This document shows positions 55,250 to 64,000 of a DNA stretch of 64,000 nt, piece by piece. The stretch covers positions 1 through 64,000 of the forward strand of contig DXHY01000063.1 in NCBI GenBank assembly GCA_019113175.1. Reading direction: 5' to 3'. The translations under genes and the position numbers were made by a program. Under the pieces are notes generated by a model, which saw only the letters and a list, made by a program, of their open reading frames with translations, ran no database searches and was not told the DNA's origin. Within the stretch, counting starts at the first letter, position 1. Each line of letters starts with the position of its first letter. The stretch comes from Candidatus Eisenbergiella stercoravium (GTDB lineage: Bacteria > Bacillota > Clostridia > Lachnospirales > Lachnospiraceae).

Positions 55250-55275
55250 GGCTGCTCCTTTGGAGCAGCCTTTGT
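55250..55275 (+). terminator. Terminator after mreB
   Basis: GGCTGCTCC (55250-55258) and GGAGCAGCC (55262-55270) form a perfect 9-bp stem with a TTT loop, followed by TTTGTT. Confidence 0.85.
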
Positions 55276-55373
55276 TGAATATGCGGATGGCCCGCAGGAT
55301 GGGATGTCTGCCTGGTGTGGAGTGGTGTCCTCCCGGCGGAATGACCTCCCGCGCAGACAATGGGGGAATCGGA

Positions 55374-57704
55374 ATGGATAAGATATCCTCGGACAGGGTA
55401 TCTGCGGATAAGACATCCGCGGAGAAAGTATCCGGTTATGTGGAACATATCATATACAGGAATACGGAGAATGGTTATACCGTTTTTGAACTGATTGCCG
55501 ACGGGGAGGAGATCACCTGTGTCGGGAGCTTTCAGGCCATCGACGAGGGAGAGGGGCTGGAGCTTTCGGGCGGCTATGTGGAGCATGCGGTATATGGCAG
55601 CCAGTTTAAGGTGGAAAGCTATGCGGAGACGGTTCTGGAGGACGAGCAGAGCATTGAGCGGTATCTGGGCTCCGGGGCCATCCGGGGAGTCGGTCCTTCT
55701 CTTGCCGCGCGGATAGTAAAAAAATTCGGGAAAGATACCTTCCGGATCGTGGAGCAGGAGCCGGAGCGCCTTGCGGAGATCAAGGGGATCAGCGAACGTA
55801 AGGCCATGGAAATCGGCGCGCAGATGGAAGAAAAAAAGGAAATGCGCGAGGCGATGATCTACCTGCAGAAATATGGAATCTCGAATGCGCTTGCAATGAA
55901 GATTTATCAGACCTATAAGGAAGAGGTGTACCATATCCTGGAGGAAAATCCTTACCGGCTGGCCGAGGATATTGATGGCATCGGCTTCCGGCGGGCGGAT
56001 GAGCTGGCGGCCAGGATCGGCATTCATACGGATTCTGATTTCCGGATCCGAAGCGGCATTCTCTATACCCTGCAGCTCGCGGCGGCAGACGGAAATACCT
56101 GTCTGCCAAAGGCACAGCTGGAGGAGAAGGCGGCGCAGCTTCTGGGACTTTCCGTGGAATATGTGAGCATTCAGATTCCGAATCTGGCGATGGAGCGCAA
56201 GCTGGTGATCAAACAGGTGCAGGAGGAGGCATTCGTATATGCTTCCGTCTTCTATTATGCGGAGCTTTCCTGCGCCAGAATGCTGGCGGATCTGAATGTG
56301 AGCCTGGCTCCGGAGGGAGGCTTCCTTCCGTCTGAGGAGGAAAAGGTCCTTACAGACATCGAAAGGCTGGCCGGGGGGCTGGGAATTGAACTGGAAGCGC
56401 TGCAGCTTGGTGCAGTGCTGGAATGCGTGAGAAACGGTGTCATGATTCTCACCGGCGGTCCCGGTACAGGAAAGACCACCACCATCAACACCATCATCCA
56501 TTATTTTGCGGCGGAGGGTATGGATATCCTGCTGGCCGCGCCCACCGGACGGGCAGCAAAACGGATGACGGAAGCGACCGGATATGAGGCGCGCACCATC
56601 CACAGGCTCTTGGAGCTTTCCGGCCTGCCGGATGAGAACGGCAGCGGCATTCCCATAAGCCGGGCGCGTTTTGAGCGGAACGCGGACAATCCGCTGGAGG
56701 CGGATGTGGTGATCGTGGATGAGATGTCCATGGTGGACATCCAGCTGTTCCAGTCGCTTCTGAAGGCGATATCGCCTGGCACCCGGCTGGTGCTGGTGGG
56801 AGATGTGAATCAGCTGCCTTCCGTGGGCCCGGGGCAGGTGCTCCGGGATCTGATTGAAAGCAGAGCCTTCCCGGTTGTGGAACTGAAAAAGATCTTCCGG
56901 CAGGCGGGCGAGAGCGACATCGTTGTTAACGCCCACCTGATCAATGAGGGAAAAGAGATTGCGCTGGATAATAAAAGCAGGGATTTCTTTTTCCTGGAAC
57001 GGGACAATGTTCAGGTGATTTACAAGCACATGATCCTTCTGATCCGGGAAAAGCTGCCGGGCTATGTGCATGCCGGCCCTTTTGATATTCAGGTTCTTAC
57101 CCCCATGCGAAAGGGAAATCTGGGGGCTGAGACGCTCAACGGCATTCTGCAGGCATATCTGAATCCCAAAGCGGACTCCAAAAAGGAATATCAGTCCGCC
57201 GACATGCTCTTCCGTGAGGGGGACAAGGTGATGCAGACGAAGAACAATTATCAGCTCGAGTGGGAGGTGGTGAGCCGCTATGGCATCGCCGTGGATAAGG
57301 GCGTCGGGATTTTCAACGGGGATATGGGAATCGTCAGAGAGATTGACGAATACGGCCGTACCCTGACGGTGGAGTTTGACGAACACCGGAGGGTGACCTA
57401 TTCCTTCGAACAGACGTCGGAGCTGGAGCTGGCCTATGCGATCACCATCCACAAATCCCAGGGGAGTGAATATCCGGCAGTGATCATGCCGCTTCTGGGC
57501 GGGCCGAGGATGCTGTTTAACCGAAACCTTCTTTATACAGGGGTGACGAGAGCGAAGAGCTGCGTGACGATACTGGGGAGCCGTCAGGTGGTTCAGGACA
57601 TGATCCGAAACGAAAGCGAAGCAAAGCGCTTTACGGGTCTTGATGTGAGGATCCGGGAAATCATGGCTTTAGAGGAGCCGAATGAAAATTCACACAAAAT
57701 TTGA
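55374..57704 (+). CDS. recD2: RecD2-like ATP-dependent DNA helicase
   Basis: This 776-aa superfamily 1B 5'-3' helicase is the stand-alone RecD2 type, not part of RecBCD. It has an N-terminal OB-like region (GYVEHIIYRNTENGYTVFEL), helix-hairpin-helix elements (IRGVGPSLAARIVKKFG, LAEDIDGIGFRRADELA), Walker A ILTGGPGTGKTTTINTII, the DExx-like VIVDEMSMVDIQL, and the C-terminal AYAITIHKSQGSEYPAVI motif. It acts in replication-fork and recombination repair. The first 20 residues are repetitive (Ser/Asp/Lys). The start at 55374 follows GGGGGA; longer in-frame starts overlap mreB and its terminator. comFC overlaps its end by 23 nt. Confidence 0.93.
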   Translation: MDKISSDRVSADKTSAEKVSGYVEHIIYRNTENGYTVFELIADGEEITCVGSFQAIDEGEGLELSGGYVEHAVYGSQFKVESYAETVLEDEQSIERYLGSGAIRGVGPSLAARIVKKFGKDTFRIVEQEPERLAEIKGISERKAMEIGAQMEEKKEMREAMIYLQKYGISNALAMKIYQTYKEEVYHILEENPYRLAEDIDGIGFRRADELAARIGIHTDSDFRIRSGILYTLQLAAADGNTCLPKAQLEEKAAQLLGLSVEYVSIQIPNLAMERKLVIKQVQEEAFVYASVFYYAELSCARMLADLNVSLAPEGGFLPSEEEKVLTDIERLAGGLGIELEALQLGAVLECVRNGVMILTGGPGTGKTTTINTIIHYFAAEGMDILLAAPTGRAAKRMTEATGYEARTIHRLLELSGLPDENGSGIPISRARFERNADNPLEADVVIVDEMSMVDIQLFQSLLKAISPGTRLVLVGDVNQLPSVGPGQVLRDLIESRAFPVVELKKIFRQAGESDIVVNAHLINEGKEIALDNKSRDFFFLERDNVQVIYKHMILLIREKLPGYVHAGPFDIQVLTPMRKGNLGAETLNGILQAYLNPKADSKKEYQSADMLFREGDKVMQTKNNYQLEWEVVSRYGIAVDKGVGIFNGDMGIVREIDEYGRTLTVEFDEHRRVTYSFEQTSELELAYAITIHKSQGSEYPAVIMPLLGGPRMLFNRNLLYTGVTRAKSCVTILGSRQVVQDMIRNESEAKRFTGLDVRIREIMALEEPNENSHKI

Positions 57705-58422
57705 ACGGACGGAGGCGGTGGGCAGGATTCTGACAGACCTTCTGTTCCCGCGCAGGTGCCCGGTCTGTGACAGACCGGTGAAGCCTTTTGGAAGAGATAT
57801 CTGCGACGGATGCAGGGAAGCGCTCGTTCTGGTCCGGGAGCCCCGCTGCCTGAAATGCGGCAAACAGCTTCAGGATCCGGGAGCGGAATACTGCTATGAC
57901 TGCGGCCGCAGAAGGCATCTGTTTGACAGAGGCGCCGCCCTTTACAGCTATCCCTGCATCCGCCAGACCATTTACCGGTTCAAGTATGCGGGACGCAGGG
58001 AATACGCGGAATTTCTGGGAAGGGCGCTCGCAGAAAACCTGGGAGCGATGATTCTCTCCTGGCATCCGGACGCGCTTGTGCCCGTGCCTCTTCATCCGGA
58101 CCGGGAATGGAAACGGGGCTATAATCAGGCCGCGCTTCTCGCGCAGGAGCTGGGAAAAAGGCTGGATATTCCGGTGCTTTCCGGCTGGCTGGTCAGGGTA
58201 AAAAATACCAGCCCGCAGAAGGAGCTGCAAGGGGCGGCACGCCAAAATAATTTGAAAAAGGCTTTTAAAATAGTGCAGGATGATGTAAAATTAAATACGA
58301 TTGTAATCATTGACGACATCTATACCACTGGCAGCACGATTGATGCTGCCGCGCTGGAGTGCCGTACGGCGGGGGTACGGCGTGTATTTTTTATCACTCT
58401 GGCGATTGGAAAGGGGCTGTAA
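57682..58422 (+). CDS. comFC: ComF family protein
   Basis: The 246-aa protein is a ComFC-type phosphoribosyltransferase-fold protein associated with DNA uptake and recombination. An N-terminal zinc ribbon (RRCPVCDRPV, CDGC, CLKCGKQL, CYDCGRR) precedes the PRTase domain with PVPLHPDREWKRGYNQAALLA and the PRPP motif VIIDDIYTTGSTI. ComFA is not adjacent. It overlaps recD2 by 23 nt, implying coupling, and pairs a helicase with a DNA-transformation protein. Confidence 0.93.
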   Translation: MKIHTKFERTEAVGRILTDLLFPRRCPVCDRPVKPFGRDICDGCREALVLVREPRCLKCGKQLQDPGAEYCYDCGRRRHLFDRGAALYSYPCIRQTIYRFKYAGRREYAEFLGRALAENLGAMILSWHPDALVPVPLHPDREWKRGYNQAALLAQELGKRLDIPVLSGWLVRVKNTSPQKELQGAARQNNLKKAFKIVQDDVKLNTIVIIDDIYTTGSTIDAAALECRTAGVRRVFFITLAIGKGL

Positions 58423-58429
58423 GAAACTC

Positions 58430-58831
58430 GTGATCAATGAAAAAAAAGTGGCGGTTATGACCCGGATGGCGGCATATGAGGCAGGCAAAGGAAAAAAGGA
58501 CAGGGAGATCTGCGGATTTTTCAGGAGCGACTATGTGGGCTTTCAGCTTCTCAAGACCTGGATCGCGACCACAATAGCGTTCTGTATTCTGGCCGGGATA
58601 TGGCTGCTTTACAGAATGGATGAGATGACTTCCATATTTTATGCGATGGATCTGGATGCGCTTCTGGCGCTTGGAAGACAGGGGCTCATCGCGTATATCG
58701 TTTTGTGCGGCGCATATCTTCTGGTATCGTGGCTGCTTGCGCACGTTACCTATGCGAAGGCCCATAAGGCTTCGGTTGCATTTGACCGGATGCTGAACGA
58801 GATTGACGGGAGTGAGGAAGAAGAGGAATAG
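58430..58831 (+). CDS. Small membrane protein, two helices
   Basis: I know this only as an uncharacterised family common in Lachnospiraceae. The 133-aa protein has a charged N-terminus (VINEKKVAVMTRMAAYEAG), a DYVGFQLLKTWI element and two membrane helices (about residues 44-64 and 87-107), and an acidic C-terminal tail. The GTG at 58430, 7 nt after the comFC stop, gives the family-like N-terminus; an ATG at 58457 is the alternative. It precedes a polytopic membrane protein and cdaA. Confidence 0.65.
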   Translation: MINEKKVAVMTRMAAYEAGKGKKDREICGFFRSDYVGFQLLKTWIATTIAFCILAGIWLLYRMDEMTSIFYAMDLDALLALGRQGLIAYIVLCGAYLLVSWLLAHVTYAKAHKASVAFDRMLNEIDGSEEEEE

Positions 58832-58863
58832 GGCCTGCGCCTGCATTCCGATGAGGAACGTTT

Positions 58864-59853
58864 ATGACAACATCATTGCTTGTAGTGCGGGAATACATCC
58901 GCAATTTTTATGTGAAATATGAAGAATATGTCGTGCCGGTGCTGAAGTTTCTGCTCGCTCTGGCAAGCCTGCTTCTGATTAACGGACAGCTCGGCTACAT
59001 GAGCCAGATCAATGGGGCCGCGGTGGTTCTCATCATCGCCCTGGTCTGCTCCTTCATGCCGAAGAATTTCACGCTGTTTGCCGCTGCAGCCTTTGTTACG
59101 CTGCATCTGTACGAGGTATCTCTGGAATGCGCTGGAGTGGCGCTCGTCGTTTTTCTGCTGCTGTTTCTGCTGTATTTCCGGTTTACGCCGAAGGGGGCCG
59201 TGCTTGTGATGATTACTCCTCTTCTGTTCGTTCTCCGGATTCCCTATGCCGCTCCGATTGTGGCGGGGCTGCTGGGCACGCCGCTGTCCGCCGTTACTGT
59301 GGCCTGCGGAGTGGTTGTCTACTATCTGATCCACTACATGAGCATGAACGCGTCGCTGCTCAGTTCATCTGCGGCAGAGTCCATGCTTACACGGATTCGT
59401 GAGATTCTGGACGGCGTATTTGGAAACCGTGAGATGCTGATTGTCGCAGCTGCGTTTGTGGTGACGACAATTCTGGTGTACCTGGTGAGAAGGCTGTCCG
59501 TGGACTATTCCTGGACCATCGCGATCGTATCGGGAGCGCTTCTGGATATTGTCGTAATCCTTGTGGGAGATCTGATCTATGATGCGGATTTCTCCATACC
59601 GGGCGTGCTGTTCGGAAGCGTTGGAGGTGTGTTTATCGCCTTTGTGGTGCAGTTCTTCCGGTTTAATCTGGATTATTCCAGAACGGAGAAGGTACAGTTT
59701 GAGGATGACGAGTATTATTATTATGTGAAGGCGGTGCCGAAAATGGCGGTATCCACGCCGGAAAAGAAGGTAAAGAAAATAACTACGCAGCGGAGCAGCC
59801 GCAGAGTGAGACACACGAATACGAGGGACGCTGCACACAGGCAGAGGGAATAG
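58864..59853 (+). CDS. Polytopic membrane protein next to cdaA
   Basis: I do not recognise a functional family. The 329-aa protein has about eight to nine membrane helices starting near residue 20 (EYVVPVLKFLLALASLLLING) and a cytoplasmic, basic C-terminal tail (KVKKITTQRSSRRVRHTNTRDAAHRQRE), preceded by an acidic, Tyr-rich segment (EDDEYYYYVKAV). It sits 6 nt upstream of cdaA and with the preceding small membrane protein forms a membrane block next to the c-di-AMP genes. A role in CdaA control or cell-envelope assembly is conceivable but unsupported. Confidence 0.7.
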   Translation: MTTSLLVVREYIRNFYVKYEEYVVPVLKFLLALASLLLINGQLGYMSQINGAAVVLIIALVCSFMPKNFTLFAAAAFVTLHLYEVSLECAGVALVVFLLLFLLYFRFTPKGAVLVMITPLLFVLRIPYAAPIVAGLLGTPLSAVTVACGVVVYYLIHYMSMNASLLSSSAAESMLTRIREILDGVFGNREMLIVAAAFVVTTILVYLVRRLSVDYSWTIAIVSGALLDIVVILVGDLIYDADFSIPGVLFGSVGGVFIAFVVQFFRFNLDYSRTEKVQFEDDEYYYYVKAVPKMAVSTPEKKVKKITTQRSSRRVRHTNTRDAAHRQRE

Positions 59854-59859
59854 GGCAAA

Positions 59860-60756
59860 ATGGAACTGATCAGATCCTTTGCGGACAATTATCTGGCACA
59901 TGTGCCGTCATTGAGAATAACGGATATCGTTGAGATCATCATCATTTCCTTCGTGGTATACCATATCATGGTGTGGATCAGGAATACCAAGGCATGGGTC
60001 TTCGTGAAGGGCGTGATCTTCATCATGGTATTCATTCTCATTGCGGCCGTATTTGAAATGAATACCATTCTCTGGATCGCACAGAACGCGCTGATGTACG
60101 GTGCTTTCGGCCTGCTGGTCATTCTTCAGCCGGAGCTGAGAGGGGCGCTGGAGCAGCTTGGAAAGAAGGAATTTCTGTCCAGCCTGTTTCCTTTTGACCA
60201 GAACAGGGGAGCGGACGGGCGTTTCTCCGATAAGACGATCCATGAGATTTCAAAGGCCTGCGTGGAAATGGGAAAGGTGAAAACGGGGGCTCTCATTGTC
60301 GTGGAGCAGAACGATCCCCTGACAGAGTATGAGAGAACCGGAATCGCCGTGGACGGTATCGTGACCAGCCAGCTTCTGATCAATATTTTTGAACATAACA
60401 CGCCGCTTCATGACGGGGCGGTGATCGTGAGAGGAGACCGGATCACCTCCGCCACCTGTTACCTTCCCCTTTCGGACAATATGTCCTTAAGCAAGGAGCT
60501 TGGAACCAGGCACCGGGCGGGCGTGGGAGTGTCAGAGGCGACGGATTCCATGACTGTGATCGTGTCCGAGGAAACCGGGCAGATCAGCGTGGCATACGAA
60601 GGAAACCTGTCACGGGGGCTGACCGGAGCCGAGCTGGAGGAAGAGCTGAAAAAGATCCAGAACAAGCCTGACGTAGAAAAGGAGCGTAAAAGCAAGGTCA
60701 GCATGGTGAAAGGCAGGATCTGGAAAGGACGGCCGAAGCATGAAAAAACCAAGTAA
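59860..60756 (+). CDS. cdaA: Diadenylate cyclase CdaA
   Basis: The 298-aa membrane enzyme makes c-di-AMP from two ATP. Three N-terminal membrane helices (about residues 22-40, 45-66 and 69-88) precede the DAC domain with the DGA motif (HDGAV, residues 184-188) and the RHR motif (GTRHRAGVG, 215-223). It lies in the conserved order cdaA-ybbR-glmM, which links c-di-AMP signalling to peptidoglycan precursor synthesis and potassium or osmotic control. The C-terminus is extended by a basic tail, and the end overlaps ybbR by 17 nt. Confidence 0.96.
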   Translation: MELIRSFADNYLAHVPSLRITDIVEIIIISFVVYHIMVWIRNTKAWVFVKGVIFIMVFILIAAVFEMNTILWIAQNALMYGAFGLLVILQPELRGALEQLGKKEFLSSLFPFDQNRGADGRFSDKTIHEISKACVEMGKVKTGALIVVEQNDPLTEYERTGIAVDGIVTSQLLINIFEHNTPLHDGAVIVRGDRITSATCYLPLSDNMSLSKELGTRHRAGVGVSEATDSMTVIVSEETGQISVAYEGNLSRGLTGAELEEELKKIQNKPDVEKERKSKVSMVKGRIWKGRPKHEKTK

Positions 60757-62140
60757 GATTTTTAATAATATTGGCCTGAAAATTCTGGCCGTCATGTTTT
60801 CCGCGCTTCTCTGGCTGATTTCGGTGAATATCAATGATCCTGTGGATACTGAAGTTTACCGAAACATTCCCGTGGAAATGGAAAATACCAGCCTTCTGAC
60901 GGATGAAGGAATGACCTATGAGGTTCTGGATGATACGGACCGTGTGACGGTGACGGTGCGGGCAAACCGGTCGGTTCTGGAGAATATCAACGCTTCAGAT
61001 GTGACGGCAACGGCTGATTTTTCCGAGCTGTCCTTTACGAATACGGTTCCCATCCGGCTGTCGATCAGCCGTTCTCTGGGAAGCCAGATTGAGGTTACCG
61101 GGAGCATCGACATGGTTCGGCTGGAGGTGGAGGAGCGCCAGGAGCGACAGCTCGTAATTGAGATCGATCAGATCGGTACGCCGGCGGACGGATATATTGT
61201 CAGCAGCGTTCTGACAACGGACGGAAACGCCCTGCGGATTTCCGGACCGCAGTCCCTGGTATCCCAGGTGGATCGTGCGGTGGTGGAAGCAAATGTGGAA
61301 GGTCTGACGGAAAGCATCAATATTTCTGAACCGATTCGGCTTTATGACGCGGATGGCAATGAGATCACAAGCAGCAGGATTACGAAGAGCGTAAGTACCT
61401 CCAATGTATCCATTTCCATCCTCCAGACGAAGGAAATTCCCGTGACGGCATCCGCTTCCGGAGAGCCTGCGGATGGATACGCAGCGACGGGAGAGGTTAC
61501 CTGTGCGCCTGACAGAATTACGGTGGCAGGCAGGAACAATGCGCTTGCAAATCTGACGGAGATCGTGATCCCGGCGGATGAAGTGGATCTGACGGATGCC
61601 ACGGAGGACGTGGTGGAACTGATCGATATCCGGGAGTATCTGCCGGACGGCGTGAGCCTGACCAATACATCCGGAGATGATTTTAACGGCAGGGTGGCGG
61701 TTACCGCAAAAGTGGAGCCCCTTGTAGATATGACAAGACAGATGAATCAGAGCAGAATCCTGCTTCAGAATGTGCCTGACGGTTATCAGGTGACGCTGGA
61801 TTCACAGGAAGCAGTTTCCATACGGTTGAGAGGACTTCAGGCCGATCTGAATGCGATTGATGTGTCACAGCTTTCGGGAACTATTGATGTTTCTGACTGG
61901 ATGCAGGAAAATGGGTTGACCGAGCTGACCGAAGGGGAGATGGAAATGGAGGTTGCCGTCGCTCTTCCGGATAATGTGACGCAGATCGGTACAGTGACCG
62001 CAGTGGTGAACGTCCTTGCAGATACCACCGCAAATCATGGAACAGCAGGAGAGGCTGCCGCTGCAGGCACTCCGGAGTCCGCGGCGGCCGGAGCGGCAGA
62101 GTCTGCTGCGGCAGGGACGGCCGCACCGGCGAACGGCTGA
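60740..62140 (+). CDS. cdaR: YbbR-domain CdaA regulator
   Basis: This 466-aa protein is CdaR (YbbR), anchored by one N-terminal membrane helix (FNNIGLKILAVMFSALLWLISV) with four extracellular YbbR repeats, each about 80 residues with a PV.....G.P..GY pattern (for example RQLVIEIDQIGTPADGYIV and KEIPVTASASGEPADGYAA). It modulates CdaA activity. The C-terminal 35 residues are an Ala/Gly-rich low-complexity tail of short repeats (AAAG.. units). It overlaps cdaA by 17 nt and precedes glmM. Confidence 0.93.
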   Translation: MKKPSKIFNNIGLKILAVMFSALLWLISVNINDPVDTEVYRNIPVEMENTSLLTDEGMTYEVLDDTDRVTVTVRANRSVLENINASDVTATADFSELSFTNTVPIRLSISRSLGSQIEVTGSIDMVRLEVEERQERQLVIEIDQIGTPADGYIVSSVLTTDGNALRISGPQSLVSQVDRAVVEANVEGLTESINISEPIRLYDADGNEITSSRITKSVSTSNVSISILQTKEIPVTASASGEPADGYAATGEVTCAPDRITVAGRNNALANLTEIVIPADEVDLTDATEDVVELIDIREYLPDGVSLTNTSGDDFNGRVAVTAKVEPLVDMTRQMNQSRILLQNVPDGYQVTLDSQEAVSIRLRGLQADLNAIDVSQLSGTIDVSDWMQENGLTELTEGEMEMEVAVALPDNVTQIGTVTAVVNVLADTTANHGTAGEAAAAGTPESAAAGAAESAAAGTAAPANG

Positions 62141-62210
62141 GAATAGAGGCGGATATGGCCGCATATAATGGTCCAGCCTTCGATTATGACGCAGGAAAGG
62201 AAAAGAAAAG

Positions 62211-63560
62211 ATGGCAAGATTATTTGGAACTGACGGTGTGAGAGGGGTAGCAAACGAGGAACTGACGCCCCTCCTTGCGATGCAGCTCGGTCAGGCTGGA
62301 GCTACGGTGCTGACCAGAGAAAATGAGCATCGGCCTACCATCATGGTCGGATGCGATACCCGTATTTCCGGCGATATGCTGGCAAACGCTTTGATGGCCG
62401 GTATATGCAGCGTGGGCGCAAATGCGGTTTATGTGGGGGTGATCCCTACGCCTGCCGTAGCTTATCTGACAAAAAAGTATAAGGTGGAAGCGGGCGTCGT
62501 GATTTCGGCTTCCCACAATCCGGTTGAATTTAACGGCATCAAGTTTTTTGACGGGGACGGCTATAAGCTGCCTGACAGCATGGAGGATGAGATTGAAGCG
62601 CTGATCCGCAATGGGATGCAGGGTGTGGAATTTCCCACCGGCTCCCGGGTTGGCAAGATCAAATACCGGGCGGATGCCAGGGAGGAATACATTAACCATG
62701 CGGTTCAGACGGTTCCCGTGGAGCTTTCCGGGATGAAGATCGTGGTGGACTGTGCGGAGGGGGCTGCTTATTATACCTCTGTCGAGGCGCTGAGGGAGCT
62801 TGGAGCTACGGTGGTTCCCATCCATAACATGCCCGACGGAACGAATATCAATGCCAACTGCGGCTCCACCCACATGGAGGAGCTTCAGGCCAGAGTGGTT
62901 TATGAAAAGGCAGATGTGGGTCTGGCTTTTGATGGTGATGCGGACCGTCTTCTTGCGGTGGATGAAAACGGAGAGATCGTGGACGGCGACCAGATCATGG
63001 GTATCGTCGGCGTTCACATGCGGGATCAGGGAAAGCTGAAAAAGGACACGATTGTTGCTACCGTGATGAGCAACCTGGGCTTCTTTAAGATGGGAGAACG
63101 GGAGCATCTGAACATGGAGCAGACCAGGGTGGGAGACCGCTACGTGTTGGAGCGCATGCGGGAAATTGGAGCGAGTCTGGGAGGAGAGCAGTCCGGCCAC
63201 ATCATTTTCCTGGATGAGAACACGACCGGAGACGGCCTTCTTTCCGCGCTGCATCTTCTGCAGGTCATGGTGGATACGAAGAAGCCCCTTTCGGAGCTGG
63301 CGAAGGTTATGACGGTCATGCCACAGGCGCTGGTCAACGCGAAGGTTCCGAATCACAAGAAGGACCGCTATATGGAGTATCCGGAGATCGCAAACGCGAT
63401 TGAGGAGCTGAATCGCAAGTTTGCCGGAGAGGGCAGGGTACTGATCCGTCCGTCCGGAACGGAGCCCAAGGTCCGTGTCATGATTGAAGGAAAGGATCAG
63501 AAAATGATCGAGGAAGAGGCGAAAAAGCTCGCCGACCTGATTCAGAATATCATGCTGTAA
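62211..63560 (+). CDS. glmM: Phosphoglucosamine mutase
   Basis: The 449-aa enzyme interconverts glucosamine-6- and glucosamine-1-phosphate on the way to UDP-GlcNAc. It has the N-terminal RLFGTDGVRGVAN, the active-site Ser in ISASHNPVEFNGIKFF, the metal-binding DGDADR, the sugar-binding GEQSGHI and the phosphate-binding RPSGTEPKVRVM. Full family length. In other Firmicutes it binds CdaA and inhibits it, consistent with this operon. Confidence 0.97.
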   Translation: MARLFGTDGVRGVANEELTPLLAMQLGQAGATVLTRENEHRPTIMVGCDTRISGDMLANALMAGICSVGANAVYVGVIPTPAVAYLTKKYKVEAGVVISASHNPVEFNGIKFFDGDGYKLPDSMEDEIEALIRNGMQGVEFPTGSRVGKIKYRADAREEYINHAVQTVPVELSGMKIVVDCAEGAAYYTSVEALRELGATVVPIHNMPDGTNINANCGSTHMEELQARVVYEKADVGLAFDGDADRLLAVDENGEIVDGDQIMGIVGVHMRDQGKLKKDTIVATVMSNLGFFKMGEREHLNMEQTRVGDRYVLERMREIGASLGGEQSGHIIFLDENTTGDGLLSALHLLQVMVDTKKPLSELAKVMTVMPQALVNAKVPNHKKDRYMEYPEIANAIEELNRKFAGEGRVLIRPSGTEPKVRVMIEGKDQKMIEEEAKKLADLIQNIML

Positions 63561-63563
63561 GCC

Positions 63564-63592
63564 TTGAGATATCTGAAAAAAAATGGTATACT
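63564..63592 (+). promoter_or_regulatory. Promoter of the HPr gene
   Basis: TTGAGA at 63564-63569 and TATACT at 63587-63592 have 17 bp between them, and TG at 63584-63585 extends the -10. Confidence 0.8.
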
Positions 63593-63667
63593 GATTTTGA
63601 TGAAAAAACGGCACCTACAGAGAGAAAAGCCGGATTTTCGGGCGTAAGAAAACAGGAGGTTGATGAC

Positions 63668-63931
63668 ATGGTAAGCCAGAAGGTAGTGATTAAGAACCCG
63701 ACGGGACTGCATTTAAGACCCGCGGGAATTCTTTGCAAGGAGGCCATGCAGTTTAAGTCATTGATCACATTCACATTCAGAGACAGCACGGCGAATGCCA
63801 AGAGCGTTCTCAGCGTACTGGGTGCATGTGTGAAATGCGGAGATGAGATAGAGCTTACCTGCGAAGGAGAGGACGAGGAAGAAGCGCTGAAATCTCTCGT
63901 CAGTGCAATTGAAAGCGGCCTCGGAGAATGA
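63668..63931 (+). CDS. HPr family phosphocarrier protein
   Basis: This 87-aa protein is a complete HPr. His15 is in the active-site loop PTGLHLRPAGIL and Ser46 in NAKSVLSVLG, so it can take phosphate from enzyme I at His and from HPr kinase at Ser. It may be the main HPr or a paralog; no enzyme I gene follows within the window. CAGGAGG lies 7 nt before the ATG. It contrasts with the His-less HPr-like protein at 14103-14333. Confidence 0.92.
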   Translation: MVSQKVVIKNPTGLHLRPAGILCKEAMQFKSLITFTFRDSTANAKSVLSVLGACVKCGDEIELTCEGEDEEEALKSLVSAIESGLGE

Positions 63932-63948
63932 GAAGAAAAAAGACGCGG

Positions 63949-63985
63949 CGGGCTGTCGGCAGGAGTGCCGGACAGCCCGTCATTT
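63949..63985 (+). terminator. Terminator-like hairpin after HPr
   Basis: CGGGCTGTCGGCA (63949-63961) pairs with TGCCGGACAGCCCG (63966-63979) with one bulged G around GGAG. Only a weak TCATTTAT tract follows. Confidence 0.65.
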
Positions 63986-64000
63986 ATGCGCGATACACCC

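Noticed and set aside
55002-57452. Long - strand frame of about 800 codons opposite recD2
   Set aside because: It lies wholly opposite recognisable mreB and recD2 sequence and shows no domain pattern or start signal.

Overview
The window looks like a chromosome segment from a Lachnospiraceae-type member of Clostridia, genus not determinable by eye. The basis is gene content and order: a CIRCE-controlled hrcA-grpE-dnaK-dnaJ operon, an ireB-ruvX-DUF1292-rnjA-ylbF cluster, type III glutamine synthetase, cdaA-ybbR-glmM, YesMN-type two-component genes, strong AGGAGG ribosome sites and several TTG starts. Nearly all genes lie on the + strand; the only clear - strand gene is a small HPr-like protein.

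Layout. 0.2-5.4 kb: heat-shock operon. 5.4-9.1 kb: an EcsC-family protein, a LacI regulator and a GH51 arabinofuranosidase. 9.1-13.6 kb: prmA, rsmE, a cysteine desulfurase and thiI. 13.6-14.4 kb: a GC-rich, duplicated, hairpin-rich spacer and the HPr-like gene. 14.4-22.1 kb: mtaB, then ireB, ruvX, DUF1292, rnjA, ylbF, an MltG-like membrane protein, a TrmR-like methyltransferase and a TrhP-like U32 protein, an order close to the Bacillus yrzL-yrrK-yrzB-yrrLMNO cluster. 22.4-24.6 kb: glnN-type glutamine synthetase. 24.7-27.2 kb: tRNA-Gln(CTG) with a 2.3 kb accessory island bounded by a 40-bp repeat of the tRNA 3' part and by paired 12-bp repeats. 27.2-38.7 kb: HAD phosphatase, YesN/YesM two-component system, maltodextrin-type ABC transporter (binding protein and two permeases, no ATPase), an alpha-amylase lipoprotein and a second binding lipoprotein. 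38.8-43.4 kb: acyl-ACP thioesterase, CvfB-like S1 protein, CPBP protease, a divergent TagA-like protein and a PucR/CdaR-type regulator. 43.5-47.8 kb: ftsE, ftsX, a PcsB-like M23 hydrolase and an S41 protease. 48.0-53.9 kb: a decayed AlbA_2-type pseudogene, uvrB and uvrA. 54.2-58.8 kb: mreB/mbl, recD2, comFC and a small membrane protein. 58.9-64.0 kb: a polytopic membrane protein, cdaA, ybbR, glmM and HPr.

Most of this is housekeeping. The best candidate for something undescribed is the tRNA-Gln island: a small nucleotidyltransferase, a DUF4869-like protein and a P-loop ATPase with a cysteine cluster, the last two overlapping, on an AT-richer insert with recombination-site architecture but no integrase. 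Other points of interest are the HPr-like protein without the phosphorylatable histidine, an MltG-like protein too short to hold the catalytic domain, a divergent TagA-like protein, and families of intergenic stem-loops.
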